A stretch of 64,000 nucleotides of DNA from Mycolicibacterium psychrotolerans (lineage in GTDB: Bacteria; Actinomycetota; Actinomycetes; Mycobacteriales; Mycobacteriaceae), in assembly GCF_010729305.1 (NCBI RefSeq), contig NZ_AP022574.1:3224001-3288000 (forward strand), written 5' to 3'. The notes under the pieces are model-generated. The model saw only the letters and a list, made by a program, of their open reading frames with translations. It had not been told where the DNA came from and did not search any database. Positions within the stretch are counted from its first letter, which is position 1. Every line of letters starts with the position of its first letter. The position numbers and the translations under genes are program-made. Below are positions 42,735 to 52,142 of this stretch, piece by piece.

Positions 42735-43181
42735 TCACAGCTGCGCCTTCTGTTTGGACGGGAGCACGATTGGCTCCTTTGCGATGACCAGTTCTTCATC
42801 GGTGAAGCGGCGCCCGCCGGCACAGATCACGTAGGCGCACCGTTGCTTGACGTTCTGCCCGTCGCGGATGAACCCGCGCCGCACTAGTCGGCCGTCGTCT
42901 TCGGCCCGCTGTATGGCGGCGCTGGCGCGGTCTCGGTTGAGACCCCATCCGAGTTCGACAGAGATCTGCGTGGCCGACGTCTCCCAAGCTTTCTGGTCCG
43001 CCCTGGTGGACGCGCGAGACAGCATCAGCAGGATCACGGCCAGGCCGTCGGAGCCAAGCGCGCGGTGGTGCGCGCCGACGCGAATCAGTTCGTCGGAGAC
43101 CACGGTGTAGCCCTTGCGCAAGGGGTCGCCGAAGACCTGAATTGGGTTGCGGTGTCCCATCGCGTCATACCACCCCGCCAC
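42735..43181 (-). CDS. Replication-type winged-helix protein (148 aa)
   Basis: The protein has a DNA-binding-like helical core (SDGLAVILLMLSRASTRADQKAWETSATQISVELGWGLNRDRASAAIQRAEDDGRLVRRGF), reading as a winged helix of the type seen in replication initiators or DnaD-like proteins. The repeat cluster lies directly after its stop. The GTG at 43181 or the ATG at 43160 could start it. It is the best candidate for the element's replication initiator. Confidence 0.6.
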   Translation of the reverse strand: MAGWYDAMGHRNPIQVFGDPLRKGYTVVSDELIRVGAHHRALGSDGLAVILLMLSRASTRADQKAWETSATQISVELGWGLNRDRASAAIQRAEDDGRLVRRGFIRDGQNVKQRCAYVICAGGRRFTDEELVIAKEPIVLPSKQKAQL

Positions 43182-43196
43182 GAGGCTGCGCGGGCG

Positions 43197-43328
43197 TCAT
43201 GGTGCGCTCGCCTTATCGCGGTGGGACCTGTGGCGCTCGCCCGCACGCGTGCCAGCGACCGCGACCGAACGGCCGGCGCTCCGTACCCAGTCGACCAGGA
43301 CGAACCCGTCCCACTCGTCGCCTGCCAT
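43197..43328 (-). CDS. Small protein (43 aa)
   Basis: The ATG at 43328 has GAAGG eight bases upstream. Product MAGDEWDGFVLVDWVRSAGR plus a basic tail. It lies 15 bases before the replication gene. No family recognised. Confidence 0.45.
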   Translation of the reverse strand: MAGDEWDGFVLVDWVRSAGRSVAVAGTRAGERHRSHRDKASAP

Positions 43329-43381
43329 CACGCACCCTTCGCTTCATCGTTGGTAGAACCAGAACCCTGAGGCCGCGGCGC

Positions 43382-43579
43382 CTACGGGCCGTCGGCGACC
43401 TGTTGAATGACGGCCCGGTATTCGCGCGTGGCGCGGCCCATGTGGTCCCTCACCACGACGGTGATCACGTCGCCCGTCGCGGTGACGCGTGCGGTCGAAT
43501 CCCAGTCGTCGGCCTTCTTGATCGGGAACACTTCGCTTGCCGCCGCGAGGCGGGCCGCGATCTGCTGCGCTTCGCTCAT
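43382..43579 (-). CDS. Small unknown protein (65 aa)
   Basis: The ATG overlaps the Xis-like gene stop (ATGA). A helix-plus-beta sequence (MSEAQQIAARLAAASEVFPIKKADDWDSTARVTATGDVITVVVRD) with no recognised motif. Second gene of the leftward early operon. Confidence 0.6.
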   Translation of the reverse strand: MSEAQQIAARLAAASEVFPIKKADDWDSTARVTATGDVITVVVRDHMGRATREYRAVIQQVADGP

Positions 43580-43836
43580 CGGGCACCGTCGACACGATTC
43601 GACGCCAGGAAGGCGAGCACGTCGGCCCGCAGGTAACGAATCCGGCTTCCGATGCGGGTGTACGGGATTCCCTTGCGCTGGTATCGGTCCTGGGCAAGCG
43701 CGCCCTCGGTCGTGCCAACGACCGCGGCTACGTGCTTGCCGGTCGACACTGGTGGGAGTGCTTCTGCGGGGATCGACCTGTCGAGGTCGGCGATGAGGCG
43801 GTCCAGCGCGGTCGGGGTCATCGAAGTTGTCACCAT
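43576..43836 (-). CDS. Excisionase-like MerR-type HTH protein (86 aa)
   Basis: The C-terminal half is a MerR/AlpA-type winged helix (VAAVVGTTEGALAQDRYQRKGIPYTRIGSRIRYLRADVLAFL), the usual fold of small recombination directionality factors. AAAGGG precedes the ATG at 43836. It is the first gene of the leftward operon, divergent from the repressor and integrase genes, and probably aids excision and/or activates the operon like satellite AlpA proteins. Confidence 0.8.
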   Translation of the reverse strand: MVTTSMTPTALDRLIADLDRSIPAEALPPVSTGKHVAAVVGTTEGALAQDRYQRKGIPYTRIGSRIRYLRADVLAFLASNRVDGAR

Positions 43837-43864
43837 GCGCCCTTTCGGGATTGATCGTCGAGAT

Positions 43865-43949
43865 GATCATTTTTGATCGTCATGGTTATCAGGTTGAATC
43901 ACAGCCATGTAATTGTCAAGAGTGAGTAGGTGACAGATCAAAATTGATC
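43865..43949. promoter_or_regulatory. Divergent control region with two repressor operators
   Basis: Two GATC-based inverted repeats flank the region: GATCA-TTTT-TGATC at 43865-43878 and GATCAA-AA-TTGATC at 43936-43949. One is near the Xis-like start, the other just before the repressor start, so the repressor probably binds both to switch leftward expression and to control itself. The region is AT-rich, as expected of promoters here. Confidence 0.65.
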
Positions 43950-43966
43950 ACCTAGTGTCGTCTGGT

Positions 43967-44527
43967 ATGGCGGAAGGTCAGGACAAGGCGGGTCGCCGGC
44001 TAAATGCGACCGGCGAGACAGTGCAGGCGAACATCAGGCGGATTCGAGACGACGTGCTGCGAATCCCAGTCACGGAACTTTCGCGTCGACTGGAAGAACT
44101 CGGCCGGCCGATACCACCGCTAGGTCTGCGGAGGATCGAAGACGGGACACGTCGGGTGGACGTTGACGATTTAGTGAGTATTGCTGTGGCGCTTGAAGTT
44201 TCACCGATCACTCTCCTGATACCCGATTCCGAGGATCGCGGCGAGCAGGTGGTCGTGACCGGCGGCGGCGAGCACACTTCCGAGGAGGTCTGGAAGTGGC
44301 TGCGGGCTGAAAGACCGCTGGCTGACGTCGGCGACGCATCGGGTCTGCTCAACTGGGCAGCGGCAACCTTCCCGTCGTGGCGGCGAGTCGAGTACCTAGA
44401 GGGTGCGCTGGCACTGATCGAACTCGGGCAGGTCGAGTCCGAAATGAAGGCCGGCGGCGAACGCGCCGATGCTGCGCGACAGAAATTGGCTGACATGTAC
44501 CGGGAGTACGGCCTTGGCGACGACTAA
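43967..44527 (+). CDS. Phage-type repressor (XRE helix-turn-helix)
   Basis: A 186-residue protein with an N-terminal XRE/Cro-CI-type DNA-binding domain (VQANIRRIRDDVLRIPVTELSRRLEELGRPIPPLGLRRIEDGTRRVDVDDLVSIAVALEV) and a helical C-terminal domain. It faces away from the Xis-like operon across the operator region. The ATG at 43967 is chosen; a GTG at 43955 is possible. It probably keeps the satellite quiet until helper infection or damage. The integrase gene overlaps its 3' end by 14 bases. Confidence 0.8.
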   Translation: MAEGQDKAGRRLNATGETVQANIRRIRDDVLRIPVTELSRRLEELGRPIPPLGLRRIEDGTRRVDVDDLVSIAVALEVSPITLLIPDSEDRGEQVVVTGGGEHTSEEVWKWLRAERPLADVGDASGLLNWAAATFPSWRRVEYLEGALALIELGQVESEMKAGGERADAARQKLADMYREYGLGDD

Positions 44528-45662
44528 GCGCTACCAGACCGCGGCCGGCGAGCGATGGGAAGTCCGTTACCGTCAACCAAACGGAATCACCAGCCGCAAA
44601 AGAGGATTCACCACGAAGCGTGACGCATCTGCGTGGGCGTCGAAGGTTGAAACGACGAAGGCCGAAGGTGCCTTCGTGTCGCCGGCGCGCGGCCGCGTGA
44701 CGGTCGGCGATCTGTCGGTGCAATGGCTGGCACGGCAGGAGGCATCCCTAGCGCCGTCGTACTACCGAACCATCGCCTACGCCTACCCCAAGCACGTCGC
44801 GGCCAAGTGGGACCGGGTGCCGGTGGGCAAGGTCGACACCCTGGACGTGAAGGCGTGGGCCGCGGCCATGACTCGCGACGGGTCGAGCGCGACCGTGGTC
44901 AACCGCGCAGTGGGCATCCTGGCGGGCATCCTCGACGACGCCGTTGAGCACCGGGCGCTGGCGTTCAATCCGGCCCGCCGGTTCAAGCGCGGCGAGAAAC
45001 CGCAGAAGGCACCGAAGCGCCACGTCTACCTCACCGAGGCGGACGTGTGCCGGCTGGCCGAGGAATCCGGCCGCTACGCCGACCTGGTGCTGATCCTGGC
45101 ATTCACCGGGTTGCGGTGGAGTGAGGCAATAGCGTTGACCGTCGCCGACGTCGAGTTTCTGAAACGGCGAATCTCTGTACACCGCCAGGAAGTTCAAGTC
45201 GGTCAGGAGTTTAAAATCGGGCCGACGAAGGGCAGGGAGAAGCGCACGGTGCCGGTAGCGGCGTCGGTGCTGTCCCGGCTGGCGGTCCGGTGCGAGGATC
45301 GCGGCGCCGACGATCTGCTGTTCCCGGCCCGAGGCGGCGGACTTTTGAAGCGGCCAAGCTACGACTCGACGGGATGGTTCAACAGGGCGGTCGAGCGCGC
45401 CGAAGTGCAGACGATCACCCCGCACGATCTGCGGCATACGTGCGCGAGTTTGGCTGTCAGTTCGGGCGCGAATGTCCTTGCGGTGTCGCGGATGCTGGGC
45501 CACAAAGACCCAAGCGTCACGTTGAGGATTTACGCCGACCTGTTCGACAGCGACCTGGACGCGGTGGCCGTCAATCTGGACGCGAGAATTTCGGGGAGTG
45601 TCCAAACCGTGTCCAAGGCACCCGTCGACCGTCGTCGGCCGCGGCGCATAACCGCCGTCTAG
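44514..45662 (+). CDS. int: Tyrosine integrase
   Basis: A 382-residue phage integrase with an N-terminal AP2-like/arm-binding domain (RYQTAAGERWEVRYRQPNGITSRKRGFTTKRDA), a core-binding domain (SVQWLARQEASLAPSYYRTIAYAYPKHV) and a catalytic domain: Arg in FTGLRWSEA, HDLRHTCAS, GHKDPSVTLRIYADL with the nucleophile Tyr. A TTG start at 44514 lies seven bases after GGGAG and overlaps the repressor stop by 14 bases. It recombines at the tRNA-Leu 3' end. Confidence 0.93.
   Translation: MATTKRYQTAAGERWEVRYRQPNGITSRKRGFTTKRDASAWASKVETTKAEGAFVSPARGRVTVGDLSVQWLARQEASLAPSYYRTIAYAYPKHVAAKWDRVPVGKVDTLDVKAWAAAMTRDGSSATVVNRAVGILAGILDDAVEHRALAFNPARRFKRGEKPQKAPKRHVYLTEADVCRLAEESGRYADLVLILAFTGLRWSEAIALTVADVEFLKRRISVHRQEVQVGQEFKIGPTKGREKRTVPVAASVLSRLAVRCEDRGADDLLFPARGGGLLKRPSYDSTGWFNRAVERAEVQTITPHDLRHTCASLAVSSGANVLAVSRMLGHKDPSVTLRIYADLFDSDLDAVAVNLDARISGSVQTVSKAPVDRRRPRRITAV
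45598..45615 (+). promoter_or_regulatory. Putative integrase arm-type site, proximal end
   Basis: GTGTCCAAACCGTGTCCA matches the distal copy at 37180 with one mismatch. It lies inside the last codons of the integrase gene, 72 bases from the att core. Confidence 0.5.
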
Positions 45663-45686
45663 CTGCGGCGATGCGAGATCGTTCGT

Positions 45687-45713
45687 TGTGTCCGAGGGGG
45701 GACTTGAACCCCC
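45687..45713. other. Proximal att copy within tRNA-Leu
   Basis: Same 27 bases as 37060-37086. It covers the acceptor 3' strand and T-arm of the intact tRNA gene, so integration preserved the tRNA. Confidence 0.85.
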
Positions 45714-45774
45714 ACGCCCGTTAATAGGGCACTAGCACCTCAAGCTAGCGCGTCTGCCATTCCGCCACTCGGAC
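45689..45774 (-). tRNA. leuT: tRNA-Leu (anticodon GAG)
   Basis: Read on the minus strand the sequence folds as a type II tRNA: acceptor GTCCGAG pairing with CTCGGAC plus discriminator A, D-arm GTGGCGGAATGGCAGACGC, anticodon loop CTTGAGG (GAG), a long variable arm typical of Leu, and T-arm GGGGGTTCAAGTCCCCC. CCA is not encoded. It is the target of the satellite. Confidence 0.95.
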
Positions 45775-45849
45775 CAGTTCGAAGGCAGCTTAGGTTAACG
45801 GATCGGCGGCCTCGGACCCAAACCGGGACCGGGTGGTAGGAAAGGGAGC

Positions 45850-47184
45850 GTGAGCGGTCCCCAGACTCCCAGCGACGAGGTCGTCGACATCGTCAGTGCC
45901 CTCATCCGCTTCGACACCTCCAACACCGGTGAACTCGCCACCACCAAAGGCGAGGCCGAGTGTGCCCGATGGGTGGCCGGCCAGCTGGAAGAGGTCGGCT
46001 TCACCTGCGAATACATCGAGGCCGGGGCACCCGGCCGGGGCAACGTGTTCGCCCGCCTCAAGGGCGCCGACTCTTCCCGCGGAGCGCTGATGCTGCACGG
46101 CCACCTCGACGTGGTGCCCGCCGAGGCCTCGGACTGGAGCGTCCACCCTTTCTCCGGCGCCGTGGAGGACGGCTACGTGTGGGGACGCGGCGCGGTCGAC
46201 ATGAAAGACATGGTCGGGATGATCATCGCGGTCGCCCGTCACTTCAAGCGCGCCGGCATCGTCCCGCCCCGTGACCTGGTGTTCGCCTTCGTCTCCGACG
46301 AGGAGGCCGGCGGCAACTACGGCTGCAAGTGGCTGGTCGAGAACCGTCCCGACCTGTTCGACGGCGTCACCGAGGCGGTCGGCGAGGTCGGCGGCTTCTC
46401 GCTCACCGTGCCGCGCCGCGACGGCGGCGACCGCCGGCTCTACCTCATCGAGACCGCCGAGAAGGCGATGATGTGGATGCGCCTGACCGCGCGTGGCCAC
46501 GCCGGCCACGGATCGATGGTGCACAACGACAACGCCGTCACCGCCGTCGCCGAGGCCGTCGCGAAGCTCGGCCGCCACCGTTTCCCGATCGTGCTGACCG
46601 AATCGGTCGAGCAGTTCCTGGCCGCGGTCAGCGAGGAGACCGGCTACAGCTTCGACCCCAGCTCGCCGGACATCGACGGCGCCGTCGCCAAGCTGGGCTC
46701 TATCGCCAAGATCGTGGGCGCGACCCTGCGCGACACCGCGAACCCGACGATGCTCAAGGCCGGCTACAAGGCCAACGTCATCCCGGGCACAGCCGAGGCG
46801 GTGGTGGACTGCCGGGTGCTGCCCGGCCGGCTCGCTGAGTTCGAGCGCGAGGTCGACGAACTCATCGGTCCCGACGTCTCGCGGGAATGGATCACCGAAC
46901 TGCCTTCGTACGAAACGCCTTTCGACGGTGAGCTGCTCGAGGCGATGAATGCCGCGATCCTGGTCGCCGACCCCGACGCCCGCACCGTGCCCTACATGCT
47001 CTCCGGCGGCACCGACGCCAAGCACTTCGCCAGGCTCGGCATCCGCTGCTTCGGCTTCGCGCCCCTGCGGCTGCCGCCCGACCTCGACTTCGCCGCGTTG
47101 TTCCACGGCGTCGACGAACGGGTACCCGTCGACGCGTTGACCTTCGGTGCGCAGGTACTCGAGCACTTCCTCCTGCACAGCTGA
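45850..47184 (+). CDS. M20 family metallopeptidase
   Basis: A 444-residue protein of the M20/ArgE/DapE group. Metal and catalytic motifs are present: [35 protein letters not shown] and the C-terminal [15 protein letters not shown] dimerisation (lid) domain occupies the middle. It would hydrolyse a peptide or N-acyl amide bond with two zinc ions. The GTG at 45850 begins directly at the conserved N-terminus. The substrate cannot be fixed from sequence. Confidence 0.92.
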   Translation: MSGPQTPSDEVVDIVSALIRFDTSNTGELATTKGEAECARWVAGQLEEVGFTCEYIEAGAPGRGNVFARLKGADSSRGALMLHGHLDVVPAEASDWSVHPFSGAVEDGYVWGRGAVDMKDMVGMIIAVARHFKRAGIVPPRDLVFAFVSDEEAGGNYGCKWLVENRPDLFDGVTEAVGEVGGFSLTVPRRDGGDRRLYLIETAEKAMMWMRLTARGHAGHGSMVHNDNAVTAVAEAVAKLGRHRFPIVLTESVEQFLAAVSEETGYSFDPSSPDIDGAVAKLGSIAKIVGATLRDTANPTMLKAGYKANVIPGTAEAVVDCRVLPGRLAEFEREVDELIGPDVSREWITELPSYETPFDGELLEAMNAAILVADPDARTVPYMLSGGTDAKHFARLGIRCFGFAPLRLPPDLDFAALFHGVDERVPVDALTFGAQVLEHFLLHS

Positions 47185-47212
47185 CAACCACATCGCGAAA
47201 GGACTGTGTCAC

Positions 47213-47752
47213 ATGGCTTTTGACTACGACCCCTACTCCTTCCTTCCGGAGCTCCCCAGCTTCACGCTGACCTCGCAGTCCTTCGAGGACGGCGCGGTCT
47301 GGGGCAACGACCAGGTCAGCGGAATCATGGGGGCGGGCGGCAACGACGTGTCGCCGCAGCTGAGCTGGTCGGGCTTCCCCGAGGAGACCCGCAGCTTCGC
47401 CGTCACCGTCTACGACCCCGACGCACCCACCGGTTCCGGCTTCTGGCACTGGGCGGTGTTCAACCTGCCCGCCACGGTCACCGACCTTCCCGCCGGCGTC
47501 GGCGACGGCAGCAGCCAGGGTTTCCCGGGTGACGCCGTGACGCTGGCCAACGACGCCGGACTCAGGCGGTTCATCGGCGCCGCGCCTCCGCCCGGGCACG
47601 GTCCGCACCGCTACATCGTCGCCGTGCACGCGGTCGACGTCGAGAAGCTCGATGTGCCCGCCGAGGCCACGCCGGCCTATCTGGGCTTCAACCTGTTCAG
47701 CCACGCCATTGCCCGCGCGCTGATCACCGGCACCTACGAGAACAAGGGCTGA
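47213..47752 (+). CDS. YbhB/YbcL family (PEBP-like) protein
   Basis: A 179-residue phosphatidylethanolamine-binding-protein-like protein. The family core is visible: [43 protein letters not shown] and [13 protein letters not shown]. No signal peptide, so it acts in the cytoplasm. AAAGGA precedes the ATG at 47213. It is convergent with pyrD, with stops two bases apart. Confidence 0.92.
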   Translation: MAFDYDPYSFLPELPSFTLTSQSFEDGAVWGNDQVSGIMGAGGNDVSPQLSWSGFPEETRSFAVTVYDPDAPTGSGFWHWAVFNLPATVTDLPAGVGDGSSQGFPGDAVTLANDAGLRRFIGAAPPPGHGPHRYIVAVHAVDVEKLDVPAEATPAYLGFNLFSHAIARALITGTYENKG

Positions 47753-47753
47753 G

Positions 47754-48815
47754 TCACCGGGCCGCCGAGCCGACTGCCTCGGCGAGGCTGTGAACACCGT
47801 TGGCGTGCAGCCGGTCGGCGATGCCCTCGTTGACCGACCGCGCCCACAGGCCGCCGCCGTAGACGAAGCCGGTGTAGCCCTGCAGCAGCGACGCGCCCGA
47901 GATGATGCGCTCCCACGCATCGTCGGCGGTCTCGATGCCGCCGACGCTGATCAGCACCAGCGAACTGCCGACGCGCCGGTGCAGCCGGCGCAGCACCTCC
48001 AGCGAGCGGCGTGCCACCGGCGGGCCGGAGATGCCGCCGGCGCCCAACTCGTCGACGCCCGGCGTCGACAACCCGGACCGCGAGATCGTGGTGTTGGTGG
48101 CGACGATGCCGGCCAGTCCCAATTCGACGGCCAGGTCGGCGATCTCGTCGATGTCGTCGTCGGCGAGGTCGGGCGCGATCTTCACCAGCACCGGGGTGGA
48201 CGTCTCGGCGACCACCGCCGCCAGGATCGGGCGCAGCGACTCGACCGACTGCAGGTCGCGCAGACCCGGTGTGTTCGGCGAGCTGACGTTGACCACCAGG
48301 TAGGCGCACAGCGGCCCGAGCAGGCGCGCGCCTTCGGCGTAGTCGTCGACGGCCCGCTCCGGCGGTGTCACCTTGTTCTTGCCGATGTTGACACCGATCG
48401 GCACGTCGGGATGCGCGCGGGCCAGCGTTCGGACCATCGCCGCCGCGCCGTGGTTGTTGAACCCCATCCTGTTCAGCAGCGCCCGGTCGGCGGGCAGCCG
48501 GAACAGCCGCGGCGCCGGATTGCCGGGCTGTGGCCGCGGGGTCACCGTTCCCACTTCGGCGTGCCCGAAGCCCAGCGCGCCCCAGGCGTGCACGCCGAGA
48601 CCGTCCTTGTCGAAGCCGGCCGCCAACCCCAGCGGGGCGGCGAACCGAACGCCGAAGACCGAGCTGGCCAGCGCCGGATCATAGTGGGACAGCCTGCGCA
48701 ACAACGCTTTTCGCGCAACAGGCGGCGCGGTGGCCGCCCGCAGGCCTGCGAACACGACCGTGTGGATACGCTCGGGGGGAACCAGGAACATCGCGCGCCG
48801 CAGCGCCGCGTACAT
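47754..48815 (-). CDS. pyrD: Dihydroorotate dehydrogenase (quinone)
   Basis: A 353-residue class 2 dihydroorotate dehydrogenase, with an N-terminal membrane-associating helix pair ([21 protein letters not shown]), FMN-binding AAGFDKDG, the catalytic Ser region [28 protein letters not shown] and [22 protein letters not shown]. It oxidises dihydroorotate to orotate with menaquinone in pyrimidine synthesis. The start is the ATG at 48815, sharing one base with the preceding stop (TGATG). Confidence 0.96.
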   Translation of the reverse strand: MYAALRRAMFLVPPERIHTVVFAGLRAATAPPVARKALLRRLSHYDPALASSVFGVRFAAPLGLAAGFDKDGLGVHAWGALGFGHAEVGTVTPRPQPGNPAPRLFRLPADRALLNRMGFNNHGAAAMVRTLARAHPDVPIGVNIGKNKVTPPERAVDDYAEGARLLGPLCAYLVVNVSSPNTPGLRDLQSVESLRPILAAVVAETSTPVLVKIAPDLADDDIDEIADLAVELGLAGIVATNTTISRSGLSTPGVDELGAGGISGPPVARRSLEVLRRLHRRVGSSLVLISVGGIETADDAWERIISGASLLQGYTGFVYGGGLWARSVNEGIADRLHANGVHSLAEAVGSAAR

Positions 48816-49078
48816 CACGGCGCCGGCAGGTCGGGGCCCGGCGCAGCATCCCCGCGCTTCTTGCGGCGCAGCAGCACTCGCCGGCTGCCATCGGTGTAAA
48901 GCCGCACGCGGGTCAACTCCCAACCGCGGTACTCGGCTTCGATCGACAGCCGCACCGACGCGCTGACGCGGGTCACATCGGGGGGCAGGCGCAGCGGGAT
49001 CCATTCGTAATCGCCGGGATCGTCGGCGACGGCCTTGCTCCACGCCGCGGGCATCCTGCCCCGCGAACCCGCACTCAC
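48815..49078 (-). CDS. DUF5703 family conserved protein (87 aa)
   Basis: A small actinobacterial protein ([53 protein letters not shown]) that I recall as the DUF5703 family, regularly found between pyrD and a lipoprotein gene. Overlaps both neighbours by a few bases, so all three are co-translated. Function unknown. Confidence 0.8.
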   Translation of the reverse strand: MSAGSRGRMPAAWSKAVADDPGDYEWIPLRLPPDVTRVSASVRLSIEAEYRGWELTRVRLYTDGSRRVLLRRKKRGDAAPGPDLPAP

Positions 49079-50112
49079 TGGCCAGCTCCCGGGATCATCT
49101 GGACACCGCCGCCCGACCCGGACACCACATACAGGGTGCCGGTCGCATCGTCGAAAGCCAGAGTGTTGGGTTGCTGCACGGTTCGATAACGCACCTTCTC
49201 GACGGGAATCCCGGTCGCCAGATCGTAACCAACGACGGTGTTCGTCGCCGTCTGGGCAACCCAGGCGAGTCCGGATTTCTTCCCGCCCGACGCGGTCAGC
49301 CCGTACGGCGCGTCGGGCACGGGATAGCGCTGCCGCAACATCAGCGGGTCCACGCCGTAGACGAGCAGTTCGCCGCCGCGGGTGTCGGCGACCAGCACCC
49401 GTCCGTTGGGGTCGGCGGCCATCGTGGTGGCGCCCTCGCCCGCGCGAAGCGCGTGCTCTGCACTGGTGCCGTCGGTGTCGAGGCTGGTCACCGAGGTTTG
49501 TCCGCGGTCGAGAACCACGGCGGTATCGCCCTGTGTGACAAGGCCGTCGACCCGGGCGAGGATCTTCAACGACGCGCCCACCGCGGTATCCGACAACATG
49601 GTGTACACCGTGCCGTCGGCGCTGCCGAGCACCAGCCGGCCGTCGCTGCGGCGCGCGATCGCGGTGAAGTCGACGTCGTCATGGTCGGTCACCGCCACCC
49701 GAGACGCCCGGCGCGCCGCGACGTCGACGACGAAGTAGCCGCCCCGGGTGGACACCGCCACCCGGCCCGGCCCGTCGGCGGTCATCGCGGTCCCGCCGCC
49801 GGGGAGCCCGATCGGGGTGGCGGCGCGGCCCGGCGCGAGCGCGGTCACCGTGGCGCGATCGGGGGCGCCGAGGCTCAACGTGACCAGGGAGCGGGTGGAG
49901 GCGTCGTACACGGCGGCCCGGGCGCCAGGCAGCGGAATCACCGTGCCGGGCAGATCCGCGGTGGCCGGGGGAGAGTCGGCCGCCCGGGCCGGTGCGATGG
50001 TCGGCGGCGGCGCATCGGCAGGATTCGACGAACACCCGCCGACCAGCATGATTGCCGAAACGACGAGGCCGAAACGAATCGGCTGACAAAAGCGGTTTGA
50101 ACGGCGCTGCAA
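49075..50112 (-). CDS. Beta-propeller lipoprotein (345 aa)
   Basis: The N-terminus is a lipoprotein signal peptide ([14 protein letters not shown]). The mature part has repeating beta-strand blocks ([67 protein letters not shown]), as in YVTN/NHL-like propellers. A TTG at 50112, seven bases after GGAAG, is the best start; the frame upstream is open by chance. It sits outside the membrane; partner unknown. Confidence 0.85.
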   Translation of the reverse strand: MQRRSNRFCQPIRFGLVVSAIMLVGGCSSNPADAPPPTIAPARAADSPPATADLPGTVIPLPGARAAVYDASTRSLVTLSLGAPDRATVTALAPGRAATPIGLPGGGTAMTADGPGRVAVSTRGGYFVVDVAARRASRVAVTDHDDVDFTAIARRSDGRLVLGSADGTVYTMLSDTAVGASLKILARVDGLVTQGDTAVVLDRGQTSVTSLDTDGTSAEHALRAGEGATTMAADPNGRVLVADTRGGELLVYGVDPLMLRQRYPVPDAPYGLTASGGKKSGLAWVAQTATNTVVGYDLATGIPVEKVRYRTVQQPNTLAFDDATGTLYVVSGSGGGVQMIPGAGQ

Positions 50113-50232
50113 GGGGTAGCTTCCGGTCGTGCGTTCAGATCTTGATCGAACAGCCAGTGTATGCAACCCGGTCAGACACGACCGGTGGCATCTGCGGGGT
50201 GCGGTGGCCCCTGCGGCGGTATGGTACATACC

Positions 50233-50544
50233 ATGACCCTCGCGACGGACCGCGAAATCACCCCGGAGGGTTTCGCGGTCGAGGACATCACCACTGGTGT
50301 ACACGCCAGTGGCTTCGGCCAGGTCGGCGACGGCCGCAGCTTCTCCTTCCATATCGAGCGTCACGAGTTGGTGGTCGAGGTGTACCGGCCGCGGCTGCGC
50401 GGCCCGGTGCCCCAGAGCGAGGACGTCGTCGCGGTCGCGACGCGCAAGCTCACCGACATCGATCTGACCGACGAGCGGAGCATGACCGCCGTGGTGCGCG
50501 ACGCTGTCGCGGCGGCGCAGCCGGTTCCGCGGAACGGTCGCTGA
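50233..50544 (+). CDS. Conserved mycobacterial hypothetical protein (103 aa)
   Basis: A 103-residue acidic protein (GFGQVGDGRSFSFHIERHELVVEVYRPRLRGPVP) with no motif that I can name. The ATG at 50233 is preceded by the palindromic-looking TATGGTACATACC, a possible promoter or operator. It precedes uppP in the same direction with 27 bases between. Confidence 0.65.
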   Translation: MTLATDREITPEGFAVEDITTGVHASGFGQVGDGRSFSFHIERHELVVEVYRPRLRGPVPQSEDVVAVATRKLTDIDLTDERSMTAVVRDAVAAAQPVPRNGR

Positions 50545-50571
50545 CGCTGCAATCACGGTACGGTCGTCGTC

Positions 50572-51420
50572 GTGACGGACGTCCCTGCCATGTCGTGGCT
50601 ACAAGTCGTGGTCCTGTCGATACTGCAGGGGCTCACCGAATTCCTGCCGGTGTCGTCCTCGGGGCACCTGGCGATCGCGTCCCGGATCTTCTTCGACGAC
50701 GACGCCGGAGCGTCCTTCACCGCAGTCAGCCAGCTGGGCACCGAAGCCGCCGTGCTGCTGTACTTCGCCCGCGACATCGGCCGGATCATCAAGGCCTGGT
50801 TCAACGGCCTGTTCGTCGCCGCCCACCGCAGCACCGAGTACTGGCTGGGCTGGTGGGTCATCATCGGCACCATCCCCATCGGTGTGGTCGGCCTGGTGTT
50901 CAAGGACCAGATCCGCACCGGCGCACGCAATCTCTGGCTGGTCGCGACGGCGTTGATCGTCTTCTCCGCGGTGATCGCCGCGGCCGAGTACTACGGCAGA
51001 CAGACCCGCCGCGTCGAGCAGCTCACCTGGCGCGACAGCGTGACCGTCGGTCTGGCGCAGTGTCTGGCGCTGGTGCCGGGTGTGTCGCGGTCCGGCGCCA
51101 CCATCAGCGCCGGGTTGTTCCTCGGTCTGGACCGCGAGCTGGCGGCGCGGTTCGGCTTCCTGCTGGCCATCCCGGCGGTCTTCGCCTCGGGACTGTTCTC
51201 GCTGCCCGACGCCTTCGAACCCGTCGGGGAGGGCATGAGTGCCAGCGGACCCCAGCTGCTGGTCTCGACCGTGATCGCGTTCGTCGTCGGATTCGCCGCG
51301 GTGGCGTGGTTCCTGCGGTTCCTGGTTCGCCACCGCATGTACTGGTTTGTCGGCTACCGCGTGGTGCTCGGCACCGTGGTGCTGATCCTGCTCGGCACCG
51401 GGGTGGTGGCGGCGACATGA
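50572..51420 (+). CDS. uppP: Undecaprenyl-diphosphatase UppP (BacA)
   Basis: A 282-residue integral membrane protein with about eight helices. Both active-site motifs are present: [16 protein letters not shown] and [17 protein letters not shown], with E, S, H and R residues of the BacA family. It recycles decaprenyl/undecaprenyl diphosphate for cell-wall synthesis. GTG start at 50572; its stop overlaps the next ATG. Confidence 0.95.
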   Translation: MTDVPAMSWLQVVVLSILQGLTEFLPVSSSGHLAIASRIFFDDDAGASFTAVSQLGTEAAVLLYFARDIGRIIKAWFNGLFVAAHRSTEYWLGWWVIIGTIPIGVVGLVFKDQIRTGARNLWLVATALIVFSAVIAAAEYYGRQTRRVEQLTWRDSVTVGLAQCLALVPGVSRSGATISAGLFLGLDRELAARFGFLLAIPAVFASGLFSLPDAFEPVGEGMSASGPQLLVSTVIAFVVGFAAVAWFLRFLVRHRMYWFVGYRVVLGTVVLILLGTGVVAAT

Positions 51421-52115
51421 CCGTTCTGCTGTTGCGCCACGGCCGTTCGACGTCGAATACGGCGCACACGCTGGCCGGCCGCTCCGAAGGCGTCGACCTC
51501 GACGACCGCGGCCGTGAACAGGCCGAGGCGCTCGTCGAACGCATCGGCTCGCTGCCCATCCGCGCGATCGTGCGCTCGCCGCTGCTGCGGTGTGGCCGCA
51601 CGGTGGAACCGCTGGCCGCCGCGTTGGGCGTGGAGCCGGTGATCGACGACCGGATCGCCGAGGTCGACTACGGCTCGTGGACGGGACGCAAGATCGGCGA
51701 GCTGGTCAAGGAGCCGCTGTGGGCGGTGGTGCAGCAGCAGCCCAGCGCCGCGGTGTTCCCCGATGGCGAGGGCCTGGCCGCCGTGCAGGCGCGTGCGGTG
51801 TCCGCTGTGCGTGAACACGACCGCCGGCTGGCCGAGGAGCACGGGGGTGACGCGCTGTGGGTCGCGTGCACCCACGGTGACGTGATCAAGGCGGTGCTGG
51901 CCGACGCGCTCGGCACGCACCTGGACAGCTTCCAGCGCATCAACGCCGACCCCGCGTCGGTCAGCGTGGTCCGCTACTCCGCGGTGCGCCCGTTCGTGAT
52001 CCACGTCAATCACACCGGCCCGGCGCTGAACTCCGCGTTGATCGCCCCGCCGCCGCCCGAGAAGACCGACGACGTCCCAGCAGGCGACGCCGTGGTCGGC
52101 GGTTCTGCCGGGTGA
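51417..52115 (+). CDS. Histidine phosphatase family protein (MSMEG_4193-like)
   Basis: A 232-residue histidine phosphatase with the catalytic motif [10 protein letters not shown], a second Arg ([11 protein letters not shown]), acid Glu in [11 protein letters not shown] and the final HGD (CTHGDVIK). This family lies between uppP and DUF3090 genes in many actinobacteria. The start overlaps the uppP stop. Substrate not known; a Pro-rich tail follows the domain. Confidence 0.9.
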   Translation: MTVLLLRHGRSTSNTAHTLAGRSEGVDLDDRGREQAEALVERIGSLPIRAIVRSPLLRCGRTVEPLAAALGVEPVIDDRIAEVDYGSWTGRKIGELVKEPLWAVVQQQPSAAVFPDGEGLAAVQARAVSAVREHDRRLAEEHGGDALWVACTHGDVIKAVLADALGTHLDSFQRINADPASVSVVRYSAVRPFVIHVNHTGPALNSALIAPPPPEKTDDVPAGDAVVGGSAG

Positions 52116-52142
52116 GCCGCGCACGGTATTTTGGAACCTGCC

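Larger units (their letters stand above)
37060..45713 (-). mobile_element. tRNA-Leu-integrated capsid-encoding element, probable phage satellite (8.6 kb)
   Basis: It is bounded by a 27-bp direct repeat (37060-37086 and 45687-45713) that is the 3' end of tRNA-Leu(GAG). The tyrosine integrase is next to the intact tRNA. The gene order (integrase and repressor one way; Xis-like, replication protein, repeats, small metal proteins, WhiB, scaffold, capsid, head-completion protein and unknown cargo the other way) is that of a compact satellite. I see no terminase, portal, protease, tail, lysin or holin gene, so packaging and exit would need a helper phage. A decayed prophage is the alternative, but the frames are intact and tightly overlapped. 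Confidence 0.8.
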
